DNA of 64,000 bases from Massilia rubra (GCF_011682065.1 NZ_VUYU01000002.1:310001-374000); one strand, 5' to 3'. Positions 45,646-55,521 are shown, counted from the first letter of the stretch. Notes: a model not told the origin generated them from the letters alone. Program-made: numbers and translations.

Positions 45646-46770
45646 TCAGGAAGGGATGCCGAGCTGGTGGTCGGGCGATGATGAAGCATGCCGGGCCGCG
45701 GATGCGGCGCGATAGCTTGCCGGTGTTTGGCCGGCGATCTTCTTGAACGCCGCAAAAAATGTCGAGTTGGAGTTGAATCCGCTACGTTCCGCAACGAGTT
45801 CCATGGTCAAATGGGACTCATCGGTCAATAACTGCTTGGCGTATTGAATGCGAAACTCGTTGATATAAAGATTGAAACTCTTGTCCAGTTTTTCATTAAT
45901 CGCCTGGGATACGGTCGTTTGCAGATAGCCGACTTTCTTGGCCAATAGCGGCAGGCTCAGGTTTGGATTCAAGTACAGCCGCTGTTCGGAAATCGCCCGG
46001 TCCAGCGAATCGAGCAGTGCGCGGGCATCCTCGTCCGCCAGCTGTCGATTCTGATATTTCTCCTTTTTGGCGGTCTCCACCCGCGCGTCTTTTTGCAGGA
46101 CGAAGATCAGGATGCTGATATGCATCGACACGGTGAACGAAATCGCCCCGACAATATACGAGGTGAACGGCGTGGTGGCATAGGCCACGAGGATCAGGAA
46201 ACTGCTGACATAAACGCTGAGAGCGAGATAATTTTGACGTGATATCCGTCCGCCGGCGCCGAGCAGCAAGTCGCGCGATTGCCACAGCTGTTTGCCGGCC
46301 AATAACAGATAGAACAACCAGTAAGCATGTACAGCAAGAATCGAATAACGCCAGATATGCGGGTAGCGGGAATAGGGAAAGATGATGCCAATGCCGATCG
46401 CACATAGCGCCAGCAAAAGATGCGTGCGCCAGTGCTTGCCGACGGCACGCTGTGCCAGGTCCGCGAGATGGCAATGCACATACAGATAGGATAATGGACC
46501 GATCAGCAGGCAAGCCGATATGCCGGCCTGCAGGATCTCGACGGCGATAGCGGGATTGAAGTAGTAAAAAGTCGACTTTGCAGTACGAAACCCGATCGCC
46601 AGCAGCAATGCGCCCAACATGCTGTTGGTGAGGCGATGCGATCGGCGGCTGAACTGGTAGCAGGCCAGGAAAATCCCGTTGACCGCGCCGAGCGCGCTAA
46701 TGAAAAACAGCAGTTGGCTTGAAATCACGAGTCGACGATGTGGAAGTGAAGAGCGGGATCCGGTTCGCAT
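45646..46770 (-). CDS. Membrane-embedded AraC-type transcription regulator
   Basis: A 374-residue protein. Residues about 15-225 hold seven hydrophobic helices. A C-terminal AraC/XylS DNA-binding domain (about 255-355) carries two HTHs: LSLPLLAKKVGYLQTTVSQA and TMELVAERSGFNSNSTFFAAF with FKKIAGQTPASYR. Such proteins sense a signal at the membrane and act at a nearby promoter. A GTG about 14 codons later is an alternative start. Its position upstream of the DJ-1 fusion suggests it controls that pair. Its stop is 229 bases before the DJ-1 start. Confidence 0.88.
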   Translation of the reverse strand: MRTGSRSSLPHRRLVISSQLLFFISALGAVNGIFLACYQFSRRSHRLTNSMLGALLLAIGFRTAKSTFYYFNPAIAVEILQAGISACLLIGPLSYLYVHCHLADLAQRAVGKHWRTHLLLALCAIGIGIIFPYSRYPHIWRYSILAVHAYWLFYLLLAGKQLWQSRDLLLGAGGRISRQNYLALSVYVSSFLILVAYATTPFTSYIVGAISFTVSMHISILIFVLQKDARVETAKKEKYQNRQLADEDARALLDSLDRAISEQRLYLNPNLSLPLLAKKVGYLQTTVSQAINEKLDKSFNLYINEFRIQYAKQLLTDESHLTMELVAERSGFNSNSTFFAAFKKIAGQTPASYRAASAARHASSSPDHQLGIPS

Positions 46771-46792
46771 GCGCGCCGGCGTGGGAAGCGCA

Positions 46793-48424
46793 TCAGCTCG
46801 AAATCCCGTACTTGCGCTGGGCGCCGTGGTAATCCTCGGTCAGCCCCGGCAACAGAGGATTGCCCGGATCGATCTTGCGCACGGCTTCGAGCTGGCTGAT
46901 GCACACTTCGGCCAGCGGATGATCCCAGCCCAGGTCTTCGAGCTGGCGCAAGATCGCCTTGGCCAGCGCCACCATGACCTGCACGTTCTTGGGCGCCATG
47001 TGCTGCGCTTCGAGCAGGGTCTGCACCGCGCCCTTGACGTCGCCCATATTGCCTTTTTCGGCGGCCAGGTCGAGCAATTCCTGCACCTGGGTCATCAGGC
47101 GCGAGTTCATGCCTTCGGCCAGGTCGGGGCGGCCGGCCTTGACGAACACGCTCATCGCATCCTGCATCGACACCTTGCTGTCGACATCGTTCATCACCGT
47201 GAGCATCACTTCCGCCGCCGCGTTATCGAGCCGGTTCGACAGGCATGTGCGCGCCAGGCCAATCTTGAAGTCGCTCGATAAGCCCTTGGACAGCCGCACC
47301 GCCGCCACCGCCGCGTTCAGTTCCGTCACCGCCGCCGAGGTATTGCCCGCCGATTCATGCAGCAGCGCCACCGAAATGGCCTTGCAGGCGTCGATCGCGG
47401 CATTGCCGCGCAGTGACTTTTCCATATCGCGGATGACGCTGCCCGCCTGGTTGGCGTCCCCCTTTTTCAGCAGCGTCTTGACCAGATTGACGTGGTCTTC
47501 CGGATCGCGAAATTCGGAGTATTTGGACTTCGATACCACCTGTTTGAACGATTTCTCGGCCACCACCACGTCGCCCGCTTCCAGCGCCACCTCGCCCAGG
47601 CGGCGCAGGCGGCGCACCATGTGCGGCGAAATCGCCACCGCTTCTTCCAGGGTTTTCTGGGCGCGATAGGCGGCGCCGTTCATTTCGTGGCATTTGGCCA
47701 GCAGGTCGTACGCGGCCATGAACTTCGGATTGTCTTCGATGAGCTTGGTGACAACGACCTCGGCTTCCTCGATCTTGTCCTGCGCAAACAGCACGCGCGC
47801 CAGGCCCAGGCTGGCCCAGCCGATCGACTTGCTGGCCAGGATGCCGCTGTAGATATCCTCGGCCTGGGGCAACTCGCCGAGCGTCACATGCATGTCGGCG
47901 CGCAGGCGGGCAAAATCGGCCACATGGCGCGGGTGCGACGCTTCGCCGGCCGCCGCCGACTTGATCGCCTCGCGCAGGTTGCCCTGGCCGATCAGCTGAT
48001 AGGTCGGCAGGAACACCGCGCGGCGCTCGATGGCGCGGTTGATGCGCACGCTGAGCGTGTCCACCGTGAACGGCTTGAGGATGTAGTCGGTCGGAGTCAG
48101 TTCGGCGGCGCTGACCACCTTGCTGTAGACGCCTTCAGAGGTAATCATGATAAAAATGGTACCGAGGCCGATCAGCTTGTGATGGCGCATGTCTTCCAGC
48201 AACTGCTGGCCATCCTGGCCGCTCTCGGCGCCGCCGCCCTCTAAATCGTACTCGCACAGGATCAGGTCGTACTTGCGCTTGTCGACTTGCTTGATGGCGG
48301 TGCTGGCGTTGACGGCGAAGTCGATCTTGGTGATGCTCGACTGCACCAGCATGTTTTGCAGGCTGCCGCGCATGCCCGGATTCGGGTCGATCACCAACAC
48401 CGACAAGTTGCTGTTATCTTGCAT
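46793..48424 (-). CDS. TPR response-regulator-like protein with Glu at the phospho-acceptor site
   Basis: A 543-residue protein. Residues 1-135 are a receiver domain: Asp13 in LVIDPN, Thr95 in IMITSE and Lys117 in YILKPF are intact, but the acceptor in DLILCEYDL is Glu58 instead of Asp. Residues about 140-520 form TPR helices (LGELPQAEDIYSGILASKS, AYRAQKTLEEAVAISPHMVR). It resembles the proteobacterial receiver-plus-TPR proteins whose output is protein binding, not DNA binding. It is divergent from purL. Confidence 0.88.
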   Translation of the reverse strand: MQDNSNLSVLVIDPNPGMRGSLQNMLVQSSITKIDFAVNASTAIKQVDKRKYDLILCEYDLEGGGAESGQDGQQLLEDMRHHKLIGLGTIFIMITSEGVYSKVVSAAELTPTDYILKPFTVDTLSVRINRAIERRAVFLPTYQLIGQGNLREAIKSAAAGEASHPRHVADFARLRADMHVTLGELPQAEDIYSGILASKSIGWASLGLARVLFAQDKIEEAEVVVTKLIEDNPKFMAAYDLLAKCHEMNGAAYRAQKTLEEAVAISPHMVRRLRRLGEVALEAGDVVVAEKSFKQVVSKSKYSEFRDPEDHVNLVKTLLKKGDANQAGSVIRDMEKSLRGNAAIDACKAISVALLHESAGNTSAAVTELNAAVAAVRLSKGLSSDFKIGLARTCLSNRLDNAAAEVMLTVMNDVDSKVSMQDAMSVFVKAGRPDLAEGMNSRLMTQVQELLDLAAEKGNMGDVKGAVQTLLEAQHMAPKNVQVMVALAKAILRQLEDLGWDHPLAEVCISQLEAVRKIDPGNPLLPGLTEDYHGAQRKYGISS

Positions 48425-48582
48425 CTGTTCACTTTCGTGCCCCCTTGAGCGGGGGGTACACCTATTAACGGTTCGTGCGGGAAACTCTTGAAACCCTACG
48501 ATACGCTAATCCCGACGCCGTCGGCAACTGTCACGCAATGGCGGTGAGGCGAATACGCCGCGCTGCCAGGGTAGCAACACGG

Positions 48583-48588
48583 TATAAT
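48583..48588 (+). promoter_or_regulatory. Probable -10 element of purL
   Basis: A consensus TATAAT 88 bases before the purL ATG, in the 252-base divergent interval. No convincing -35 hexamer lies at the right spacing. Confidence 0.4.
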
Positions 48589-48676
48589 GTCGGCCTAAAG
48601 GATTCCAGCCCTGCCCAGTTTCGTGCCTTCATTACCTTTAACCCCGCAGCCTCGCTGCATCAACCACCTTCCAACC

Positions 48677-51600
48677 ATGTTGATACTACCGGGTTCCAAT
48701 GCCCTGTCCGTATTTCGCAGCCAACGCCTCCTGAGCCAATTGCAAGCTGTCGCCCCGGCGATTACGGCGGTCCAGGCGCGTTTTTATCACTTTATCGATA
48801 CCAGCGCCGCGTTGTCGGCCGAGGACACGTCGCGCCTGGACGCGATGCTGACCTACGGCGAACCGGCCGCGGCAAGTCCGCGCGAGGGCGTGACGGAAGA
48901 ATTCTTCGTCATTCCGCGCCTGGGCACCATCTCGCCATGGGCTTCGAAAGCGACCGATATCGCGCACAACTGCGGCATGGCGCATGTGCACCGGATCGAG
49001 CGCGGGATCGCCTTTTCGATCAGCCTGAAAACGGGCCTGCTCGGTTCGAGCATCGGCGCGGCCAAAAAGCTGACGGACGCTGAAACCGAGGCTGTCGCAG
49101 CGCTGCTGCACGACCGCATGACCGAGAGCGTGTTGCGCAATGCCGACCAGGCCTCCGACCTGTTCCGCGAACTCGAAGCGCGGCCACTGGAATCGGTCGA
49201 CGTGATCGGCGCCGGCAGGCACGCGCTGGAAAAAGCCAACACCGAACTTGGCCTGGCCATGTCGGACGACGAAATCGATTACCTGTTCCAGGCATTCAGC
49301 ACGGCCGGGCGCAACCCGACCGACGTCGAACTGATGATGTTCGCGCAGGCAAACAGTGAACACTGCCGCCACAAGATCTTCAACGCCGACTGGATCGTCG
49401 ACGGCATCTCGCAGCTCAAGACGCTGTTCCAGATGATCAAGAACACCCACGAGTTGCAGCCGAAGGGGACCATCGTCGCCTACAGCGACAACTCGTCGAT
49501 CATGGAAGGCGCGACCGTGATGCGCTTCTATCCGCGCGGCGCCGGGCACGAATACGCCCCGTCGACGGAACTGACGCACACCCTCATGAAGGTCGAGACG
49601 CACAATCACCCGACCGCGATTTCGCCATTCCCCGGTGCCTCCACCGGCGCGGGCGGCGAGATCCGCGACGAAGGCGCGACCGGGCGCGGCGCCAAGCCGA
49701 AAGCCGGCCTGACCGGCTTTACGGTGTCGAACCTGATGATCCCGGACGCCGTGCGTCCATGGGAAAACGCGGCCAACGTCACCCAGCCAGTCGGCCAGCG
49801 CGCCGAGGCGGCGGCCTACGGCAAGCCTGACCGCATCGCTTCGCCCTTGCAGATCATGATCGAAGGCCCGCTCGGCGGCGCCGCGTTCAGCAACGAATTC
49901 GGACGCCCTGTGTTGGGCGGCTACTTCCGCACCTACGAACAGAATGTGGGCGCCCTGAGCGCCGGCCTGCCCGACGCGGTGTTCGGCTACCACAAGCCGA
50001 TCATGATCGCCGGCGGCATCGGCAATATCTCGGGCCAGCACACGCACAAGAACGACATCCCGGTTGGCAGCCTGCTGATCCAGCTGGGTGGTCCGGGCAT
50101 GCGCATCGGGATGGGCGGCAGCGCCGCGTCGTCGATGGCGACCGGCACCAACACGGCCGACCTGGACTTCGACTCGGTCCAGCGCGGCAATCCGGAGATG
50201 GAACGGCGCGCGCAGGAAGTCATCAACGCGTGCTGGCAGATGGGCGCCGACAATCCGATCATCTCGATCCACGATGTGGGCGCGGGCGGCTTGTCGAACG
50301 CTTTCCCGGAAATCACCAACGACGCCAAGCGCGGCGCGATTTTCGACTTGCGCAAAGTGCCGCTCGAAGAAAGCGGCATGGCGCCGAAAGAAATCTGGTC
50401 CAATGAATCGCAGGAACGCTACGTGCTGGCCATTGCGCCGGAAAGCCTGCCGCTGTTCGCCGCCATGTGCGAGCGCGAGCGCTGCCTGTTCGCCGCCGTC
50501 GGCGTGGCCACCGAAGAACGCCAGCTCAAGCTGATCGATCCGGAACTGGGCAACTCGCCGGTCGACATGCCGATGAACGTCTTGCTCGGCAAGCCGCCCA
50601 AGATGCTGCGCAACGTCACCCACGTGCATAATAAATTCCCGGCGCTCGACCTGACCGGGCTCGATCTGGCGGACGTCGCCAAACGCGTGCTGCTGCTGCC
50701 TGCGGTGGCCGACAAGTCGTTCCTGATCACGATTGGCGACCGCACGGTGGGCGGCACCACGGTGCGCGACCAGATGGTCGGCCCGTGGCAGGTGCCGGTG
50801 GCCGATTGCGCCGTCACCGCCATGAGCTTCGAAGGCTACCTTGGCGAAGCGATGGCGATGGGCGAACGCACCCCGCTGGCGGTGATTAACGCCGCCGCGT
50901 CGGGCCGCATGGCGGTGGGCGAAGCGGTGACCAACATCGCCGCCGCGCCGATCCGCGACATCTCCGACATCAAACTGTCGGCCAACTGGATGGCCGCGTG
51001 CGGCCAGCCGGGGCAGGATGCCGCGCTGTTCGACACCGTGAAGGCGGTCGGCATGGAACTGTGCCCGGCGCTGGGAATCAGTATCCCGGTCGGCAAGGAT
51101 TCGCTGTCGATGCGCACCACCTGGCGCGATGAAGACGCGGCCAAGGCGGTGGTCTCGCCGGTGTCGCTGATCGTCTCTTCGTTTGCGCCGGTGTATGACG
51201 TGCGCCGTTCGCTCACGCCGCAGATCCAGATGGATGCCGGCGAGACGGCGCTGATCCTGATCGACCTGGGACGCGGCAAGAACCGCCTCGGCGCTTCGGC
51301 GCTGTCGCTGGTGATCCAGCAGCTCGGCAACGAGACGCCGGACGTGGACAGCGCCGACGACCTGAAAGGCTTCTTCGCCGCGATCCAGCAATTGAACGCC
51401 GACGGCAAGCTGCTCGCGTACCACGACCGTTCCGACGGCGGCCTGTTTGCGACGCTGTGCGAGATGGCGTTCGCGGGCCGCAGCGGCTTGTCGGTCAACC
51501 TCGACATCCTCACTTTAGAGGCCGGCCATGGCGCCGACTGGGGCGACGCCAAGAACTGGGCGGGCCAGGTGGCCGAACGGCGCAACGAGCAAACCCTGGG

Positions 51601-52723
51601 CGCCTTGTTCAACGAGGAGCTGGGCGCCGTGATCCAGGTGCGCGCCGATGAAAAATCGGCCGTGATGAACGTGCTGCGCGAGCATAACCTCGGTGCATGC
51701 AGCCATATCATCGGCAAGCCGAACGAGCGTGGCGTGATCGAATTCACGCGCGACGCCAAGGTGATTTATACCGAGGCGCGCAGCGCGCTGCACCGCGTGT
51801 GGAGCGACACCAGCTGGCGCATCGCGCGCCTGCGCGACAACCCGGCATGCGCCGATGCCGAATACGATCGCCTGCTGGACGAAACCGATCCGGGGATCAC
51901 GCCGAAGCTGACGTTCGACCCGAGCGAGAACATCGCCGCGCCGTTCGTGGCGACCGGCGTGCGTCCGCGCGTGGCGATCCTGCGCGAGCAGGGCGTCAAT
52001 TCGCACATCGAAACCGCATGGGTGATGCACCAGGCCGGATTTGCGGCGGTCGATGTGCACATGAGCGACCTGATTGCCGGCCGCGCCAAACTGGACGACT
52101 TCCAGGGCATCATCGCCGTCGGGGGTTTTTCGTATGGCGACGTGCTCGGTGCGGGCGAAGGCTGGGCCAAGACGATTTTGTTCAACGCGCAGTTGGCGGA
52201 ACAGTTCGCGCGCTTCTTCGGTCGTGGCGACACGTTCGGGCTGGGCGTGTGCAACGGTTGCCAGATGATGAGCAACCTGAAATCGATCATTCCGGGTGCG
52301 CACGCGTGGCCGAAGTTCACGCGCAATAAATCGGAGCAGTTCGAAGCGCGCTTTGCGATGGTCGAAGTGCTTGATTCGCCGTCGATCTTCTTTGGCGGGA
52401 TGGCCGGTACGCAGGCGGCGATTGCGATTGCCCACGGCGAGGGTTTTGCCGACTTCTCGCAGACGGGCGATATCGACGCGGTGGTCAAGGCGATGCGCTT
52501 TGTCGACAACCGTGGCGCGGCGACGGAAGCCTATCCGTTCAACCCGAACGGCTCGCCGCAGGGATTGACGTCGGTGACGACGGCGGACGGGCGTTTCAGT
52601 GTGTTGATGCCGCATGCCGAGCGCGTGTTCCGGTCGGTGCAGCAGTCGTACCATCCGGAGTCGTGGGGCGAGGATTCGCCGTGGATGCGCATGTTCCGCA
52701 ATGCGCGCAAGTGGGTGGGCTAA
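48677..52723 (+). CDS. purL: Phosphoribosylformylglycinamidine synthase
   Basis: A 1348-residue large-form FGAM synthase. It has an N-terminal PurS-like domain, two AIRS-type domains with metal/ATP motifs ([20 protein letters not shown] near residue 312), and a C-terminal class I glutamine amidotransferase domain with nucleophile Cys1192 in GVCNGCQMM. It converts FGAR, ATP and glutamine to FGAM in purine synthesis. The ATG at 48677 ([11 protein letters not shown]) is preferred over a frame extending 54 bases upstream, as the family begins here. Length is normal for proteobacterial single-chain PurL. Confidence 0.97.
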   Translation: MLILPGSNALSVFRSQRLLSQLQAVAPAITAVQARFYHFIDTSAALSAEDTSRLDAMLTYGEPAAASPREGVTEEFFVIPRLGTISPWASKATDIAHNCGMAHVHRIERGIAFSISLKTGLLGSSIGAAKKLTDAETEAVAALLHDRMTESVLRNADQASDLFRELEARPLESVDVIGAGRHALEKANTELGLAMSDDEIDYLFQAFSTAGRNPTDVELMMFAQANSEHCRHKIFNADWIVDGISQLKTLFQMIKNTHELQPKGTIVAYSDNSSIMEGATVMRFYPRGAGHEYAPSTELTHTLMKVETHNHPTAISPFPGASTGAGGEIRDEGATGRGAKPKAGLTGFTVSNLMIPDAVRPWENAANVTQPVGQRAEAAAYGKPDRIASPLQIMIEGPLGGAAFSNEFGRPVLGGYFRTYEQNVGALSAGLPDAVFGYHKPIMIAGGIGNISGQHTHKNDIPVGSLLIQLGGPGMRIGMGGSAASSMATGTNTADLDFDSVQRGNPEMERRAQEVINACWQMGADNPIISIHDVGAGGLSNAFPEITNDAKRGAIFDLRKVPLEESGMAPKEIWSNESQERYVLAIAPESLPLFAAMCERERCLFAAVGVATEERQLKLIDPELGNSPVDMPMNVLLGKPPKMLRNVTHVHNKFPALDLTGLDLADVAKRVLLLPAVADKSFLITIGDRTVGGTTVRDQMVGPWQVPVADCAVTAMSFEGYLGEAMAMGERTPLAVINAAASGRMAVGEAVTNIAAAPIRDISDIKLSANWMAACGQPGQDAALFDTVKAVGMELCPALGISIPVGKDSLSMRTTWRDEDAAKAVVSPVSLIVSSFAPVYDVRRSLTPQIQMDAGETALILIDLGRGKNRLGASALSLVIQQLGNETPDVDSADDLKGFFAAIQQLNADGKLLAYHDRSDGGLFATLCEMAFAGRSGLSVNLDILTLEAGHGADWGDAKNWAGQVAERRNEQTLGALFNEELGAVIQVRADEKSAVMNVLREHNLGACSHIIGKPNERGVIEFTRDAKVIYTEARSALHRVWSDTSWRIARLRDNPACADAEYDRLLDETDPGITPKLTFDPSENIAAPFVATGVRPRVAILREQGVNSHIETAWVMHQAGFAAVDVHMSDLIAGRAKLDDFQGIIAVGGFSYGDVLGAGEGWAKTILFNAQLAEQFARFFGRGDTFGLGVCNGCQMMSNLKSIIPGAHAWPKFTRNKSEQFEARFAMVEVLDSPSIFFGGMAGTQAAIAIAHGEGFADFSQTGDIDAVVKAMRFVDNRGAATEAYPFNPNGSPQGLTSVTTADGRFSVLMPHAERVFRSVQQSYHPESWGEDSPWMRMFRNARKWVG

Positions 52724-52743
52724 GCCAAAGTGGATGTGGAACG

Positions 52744-52806
52744 TAGAACGTAAAACTTGGAAGGTAAAACTTAGAAGGTAAAACTTAGAAGGTAAAACGT
52801 AGAACG
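52744..52806. repeat. Short tandem repeat, AAGGTAAAACTTAG-type units
   Basis: After purL the sequence repeats a 14-base unit (AAGGTAAAACTTAG, then AAGGTAAAACTTAG, then AAGGTAAAACGTAG), flanked by diverged partial units (AACGTAGAACGTAAAACTTGG). No ORF is present. Confidence 0.75.
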
Positions 52807-52827
52807 TTCAACGCGACCACCACCCTT

Positions 52828-52917
52828 AAAACCGTCATTCCCGCGTAGGCGGGAATCCAAGGCCACTACGCTGAGCTACGTGCCTTGGATTCCCGCCTGC
52901 GCGGGAATGACGGTTTT
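52828..52917. repeat. Long inverted repeat, intergenic palindrome copy 3
   Basis: AAAACCGTCATTCCCGCGTA... and its complement CGCGGGAATGACGGTTTT make arms of about 35 bases. It sits after purL. The AAAA at the start and TTTT at the end could let it serve as a bidirectional terminator. Confidence 0.9.
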
Positions 52918-52963
52918 GCGGTTAACGGCTAACGCTTACGCTTACGCTTAACCTTACCCTTAC

Positions 52964-53005
52964 CTGAAACTGAAACTGAAACTGAAACTGAAACTGAAAC
53001 TGAAA
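52964..53005. repeat. (CTGAAA)7 hexamer tract ahead of the next gene
   Basis: Seven perfect CTGAAA copies, preceded by a shorter CTTACG-type tract (52934-52950). The tract ends three bases before the GGAG ribosome binding site (53008-53011) of the gene at 53019. Such tracts slip during replication and can change expression by altering promoter or leader spacing. Confidence 0.85.
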
Positions 53006-53018
53006 CCGGAGCATCTCA

Positions 53019-53459
53019 ATGAACGTAACAATCGAAGAAATCGACAGCGCATCCATGCGCCCGATCGGCTACAGCCCTCAACCGAGTTTCGCGGTCCACT
53101 TCCGCAGCGCCGCGTTCAGCGGCATCGCCCGCCTGGTTCCGGCGCTCGAACGCGCCGAAGACTGTCTGGGCCAGGAGTTCATCGTGGAGATCTGCCAGGG
53201 TTCGGTCACGCAGTTCGGCGTGCTCGATCAGCCGGCATTGAACGCGGTGGAAGCGCAGGACACAGCCGGTTCCTTCAAGGTCACCGGCATCGTCGAAAGC
53301 CAATCGGGCAACCCTGGTGCGCAACGCTACGCCTTCATCACGGCCGGCGAAGCCTGTTTCTGCTTGTCCGAAGCGGAAATGAATGGCGCGTGGCCCGACC
53401 CGGGTAATGCGGTCACCTTTGTCGCGCACGACGTCTCCCTCTGGGACGAGGCTCTCTAA
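53019..53459 (+). CDS. Uncharacterised small protein (146 residues)
   Basis: A 146-residue soluble protein, start MNVTIEEIDSASMRPIGYSP, with GGAG seven bases upstream. It reads as one alpha/beta domain, with CLGQEFIVEICQGSVTQFGV in the middle and an acidic C-terminus. No catalytic motif recognised. The leader carries the (CTGAAA)7 tract. A 16-bp perfect palindrome follows its stop. Confidence 0.75.
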   Translation: MNVTIEEIDSASMRPIGYSPQPSFAVHFRSAAFSGIARLVPALERAEDCLGQEFIVEICQGSVTQFGVLDQPALNAVEAQDTAGSFKVTGIVESQSGNPGAQRYAFITAGEACFCLSEAEMNGAWPDPGNAVTFVAHDVSLWDEAL

Positions 53460-53467
53460 GTAAGTGC

Positions 53468-53507
53468 GCATGTCGATGGTTCGTCCCAGGCCGAACCATC
53501 GACATGC
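53468..53507. promoter_or_regulatory. Perfect 16-bp palindrome between two genes
   Basis: GCATGTCGATGGTTCG (53468-53483) is exactly complementary to CGAACCATCGACATGC (53492-53507), with an 8-base loop. There is no T-run, so it is a terminator without tail, a transcript stability element, or an operator for the gene at 53551. Confidence 0.6.
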
Positions 53508-53550
53508 GGCGTGCCGTTATAGTCAGGTCTTCACCCAACCGAGGACCACC

Positions 53551-53880
53551 ATGACCATCGCTTGCTTCATCCGTTACGAAATCGATCCGTTCCAGCGCGA
53601 GGCCTTCCGCGCGTATGCCGAGAACTGGGGCCGCATCATTCCACGCTGCGGCGGTAATCTGATCGGATACTTCCTCCCGCTCGAAGGGACCAATTACGAA
53701 GCCTGGGGCCTGGTCGGCTTCGACAGCCTTGCCGCGTACGAGGCCTACCGCGCGCGCCTGCGCATCGATCCCGAGAGCCGCGCCAACTTCGCCATGGCCC
53801 AGGAAAAGCGCTTCATCCTGCGCGAAGAGCGCACCTTCACCGAAGTGGTCGAAGGCGCCTTCCAGCGCGCGGCGCAATGA
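53551..53880 (+). CDS. NIPSNAP-family protein
   Basis: A 109-residue ferredoxin-fold protein beginning [19 protein letters not shown], with [20 protein letters not shown] in the second half, typical of small NIPSNAP proteins. The ATG at 53551 has GAGG upstream; a longer frame from 53464 reads through the palindrome and is rejected. Its stop overlaps the ATG of the next gene (ATGA). Role unknown; these proteins often occur beside monooxygenase-like proteins, as here. Confidence 0.85.
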   Translation: MTIACFIRYEIDPFQREAFRAYAENWGRIIPRCGGNLIGYFLPLEGTNYEAWGLVGFDSLAAYEAYRARLRIDPESRANFAMAQEKRFILREERTFTEVVEGAFQRAAQ

Positions 53881-54236
53881 TCGCCGTGATCTTCGAGGTC
53901 GTTCCGCACGACGACCAGCGCCAGGCTTACCTGGACGCCGCCGCCACCTTGCGCGGGCATCTGGAGCAGATGGATGGCTTCGTGTCGATCGAGCGCTTCC
54001 AGAGCCTGGCAACGCCCGGCAAAATCCTGTCGCTGTCGTTCTGGCGCGATGAAGACGCCGTGCGCGCCTGGCGCAACCACGGCTTGCACCGCGCAACCCA
54101 GGAGCAGGGGCGCGCCTTCATTTTTGCCGATTACCGCTTGCGGGTAGCGGCGGTCCTGCGCGACTACGGGATGGATGAGCGAGCCGAAGCACCGCCCGAC
54201 TCGCGCGCCCGCCACGACGCGCCGCCCGGGGCCTGA
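53877..54236 (+). CDS. Antibiotic biosynthesis monooxygenase (ABM) domain protein
   Basis: A 119-residue dimeric alpha/beta-barrel protein: [20 protein letters not shown], then [13 protein letters not shown] and [19 protein letters not shown], a classical ABM pattern. Members include cofactor-free monooxygenases and heme-degrading enzymes. The last 20 residues are a Pro/Asp/Arg-rich tail. It is translationally coupled to the NIPSNAP gene. It converges on the oxidoreductase gene, which ends one base later. Confidence 0.85.
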   Translation: MIAVIFEVVPHDDQRQAYLDAAATLRGHLEQMDGFVSIERFQSLATPGKILSLSFWRDEDAVRAWRNHGLHRATQEQGRAFIFADYRLRVAAVLRDYGMDERAEAPPDSRARHDAPPGA

Positions 54237-54237
54237 C

Positions 54238-55239
54238 TTACTTGACCTTGATGACGACCTTGCCCTTGGCCCGCCCGGCCTCCACGTAATCGAGTGCCGC
54301 GTTGGTGTCGGCGAACGGGAACACGCGGTCGATCACAGGACGGATGGCGCCGGCGTCGATCAGGCTGGCAATCTGGCCCAGCTGCTTGCCCTCGGCCCGC
54401 ATGAAGAGGAAGGAGTAGCCAACGCCGAGCTTCTTCGCTTTCTTGCGCGCGCCATGACTGAGCACCATCATCACCATCTTCACGAACCAGGGCAGGCCCA
54501 GTTGGACGGCAAAGTCGGGATCGGGCGGCCCGGAGATGGAAATGAGCTTGCCGCCCGGTTTGAGTACGCGCAACGATTTTTCGAGCGTGGCTGCATCCTG
54601 GCTGTTGAGCACTACATCGTAGTCGCGCAAGACATCCTCGAAGTCCTCGTTCTTGTAGTCGATCACGATGTCGGCGCCGAGCCGCTTGACCATCTCGATA
54701 TTGGCGCCGCTGGCGGTGGTGGCGACCGTCGCGCCCAGGTGCTTGGCTAACTGGATGGCAAACGTGCCAACTCCGCCGGCGCCGGCCTGGATGAACACTT
54801 TCTGCCCCTTTTTCAGACCGGCTTTTTCGACCAGCGCCTGCCAGGCGGTCAGGCCGACCAGCGGAATCGACGCCGCTTCTTCCATGTTCAGCGTTGCCGG
54901 CTTGAGCGCGACATCGCTTTCGTTCATGGCGATGTACTCGGCAAACGTGCCGATGCGGTCCTTGCCGGGCCGGGCGTAGACTTCGTCGCCGACCTTGAAG
55001 CGGCGCACGCCCGGGCCGACCCTAACCACCACGCCGGCGACATCGTTACCCATGATCTGCGGCAGCCGGTAAGGCAGGACCAGCTTGAATTCGCCGGTCT
55101 TGATCTTGGCGTCGAGCACGTTGACGGCGGTGGCGTGGACCTGCACCAGCACATCGTCGGCGCCCACCACCGGTTCCGCCACCTCGGCCTGACGCAGCGT
55201 GCCTTTTCTTGAATAGGCTTCGAGAATGAATGCTTTCAT
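54238..55239 (-). CDS. NADP-dependent zinc-independent alcohol dehydrogenase/quinone oxidoreductase
   Basis: A 333-residue medium-chain dehydrogenase/reductase with GroES-like N-domain and a Rossmann domain (VFIQAGAGGVGTFAIQLAK, about residues 149-167). The zinc-ligand cysteines and histidines of alcohol dehydrogenases are absent, placing it with the quinone oxidoreductases or enone reductases. Substrate unknown. Two palindromes upstream (55296-55311 and 55371-55390) suggest repressor control. Confidence 0.9.
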   Translation of the reverse strand: MKAFILEAYSRKGTLRQAEVAEPVVGADDVLVQVHATAVNVLDAKIKTGEFKLVLPYRLPQIMGNDVAGVVVRVGPGVRRFKVGDEVYARPGKDRIGTFAEYIAMNESDVALKPATLNMEEAASIPLVGLTAWQALVEKAGLKKGQKVFIQAGAGGVGTFAIQLAKHLGATVATTASGANIEMVKRLGADIVIDYKNEDFEDVLRDYDVVLNSQDAATLEKSLRVLKPGGKLISISGPPDPDFAVQLGLPWFVKMVMMVLSHGARKKAKKLGVGYSFLFMRAEGKQLGQIASLIDAGAIRPVIDRVFPFADTNAALDYVEAGRAKGKVVIKVK

Positions 55240-55295
55240 ATGATTCCAATCTTCATGGCAATTTCTCGGTAGTGGGGTCCAGCATTGGCTCTAAT

Positions 55296-55311
55296 TATGA
55301 TGATCATCATA
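55296..55311. promoter_or_regulatory. Perfect 16-bp palindrome upstream of the oxidoreductase gene
   Basis: TATGATGATCATCATA, 57 bases before the start at 55239. It is an operator candidate; a near copy lies 76 bp away. Confidence 0.6.
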
Positions 55312-55370
55312 TATGTATCAAAACGTTGACGAGCAGCGTCGAGCTGGAAAAGGCTGGCTTGGTTCATTTC

Positions 55371-55390
55371 GAATGACGATCATCATATTC
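55371..55390. promoter_or_regulatory. Second, near-palindromic operator-like site
   Basis: GAATGACGATCATCATATTC, sharing the GATCATCAT core with the site at 55296. No gene for the regulator is nearby in the window; the two genes flanking the interval converge on or point away from it. Confidence 0.5.
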
Positions 55391-55474
55391 TATTTTGCGG
55401 CATTGCGCTTGTACATTGTGTTGGCATGTTGCGTAAACCGTCCGCCGGCGCCTTGCCTTTGCAACAGGCGTAAA

Positions 55475-55500
55475 AAAAGCGCATCGGACGATGCGCTTTT
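55475..55500 (-). terminator. Hairpin terminator after the parvulin pair
   Basis: AAAAGCGCATC (55475-55485) pairs with GATGCGCTTTT (55490-55500), with A and T runs on both sides. It serves the minus-strand parvulin gene (stop at 55522). Confidence 0.8.
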
Positions 55501-55521
55501 CTCAGAGAGGCAGACCAGGAA

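Noticed and set aside
48686-51424. A 912-residue open frame antisense to purL; similar long antisense frames oppose lon, 5-oxoprolinase and ppiD.
   Set aside because: These arise from strong third-position GC bias. The sense frames carry clear catalytic motifs and the antisense ones do not.
52744-53005. Repeats after purL considered as a CRISPR array.
   Set aside because: The units are 6-14 bases with no unique spacers and no cas gene nearby.
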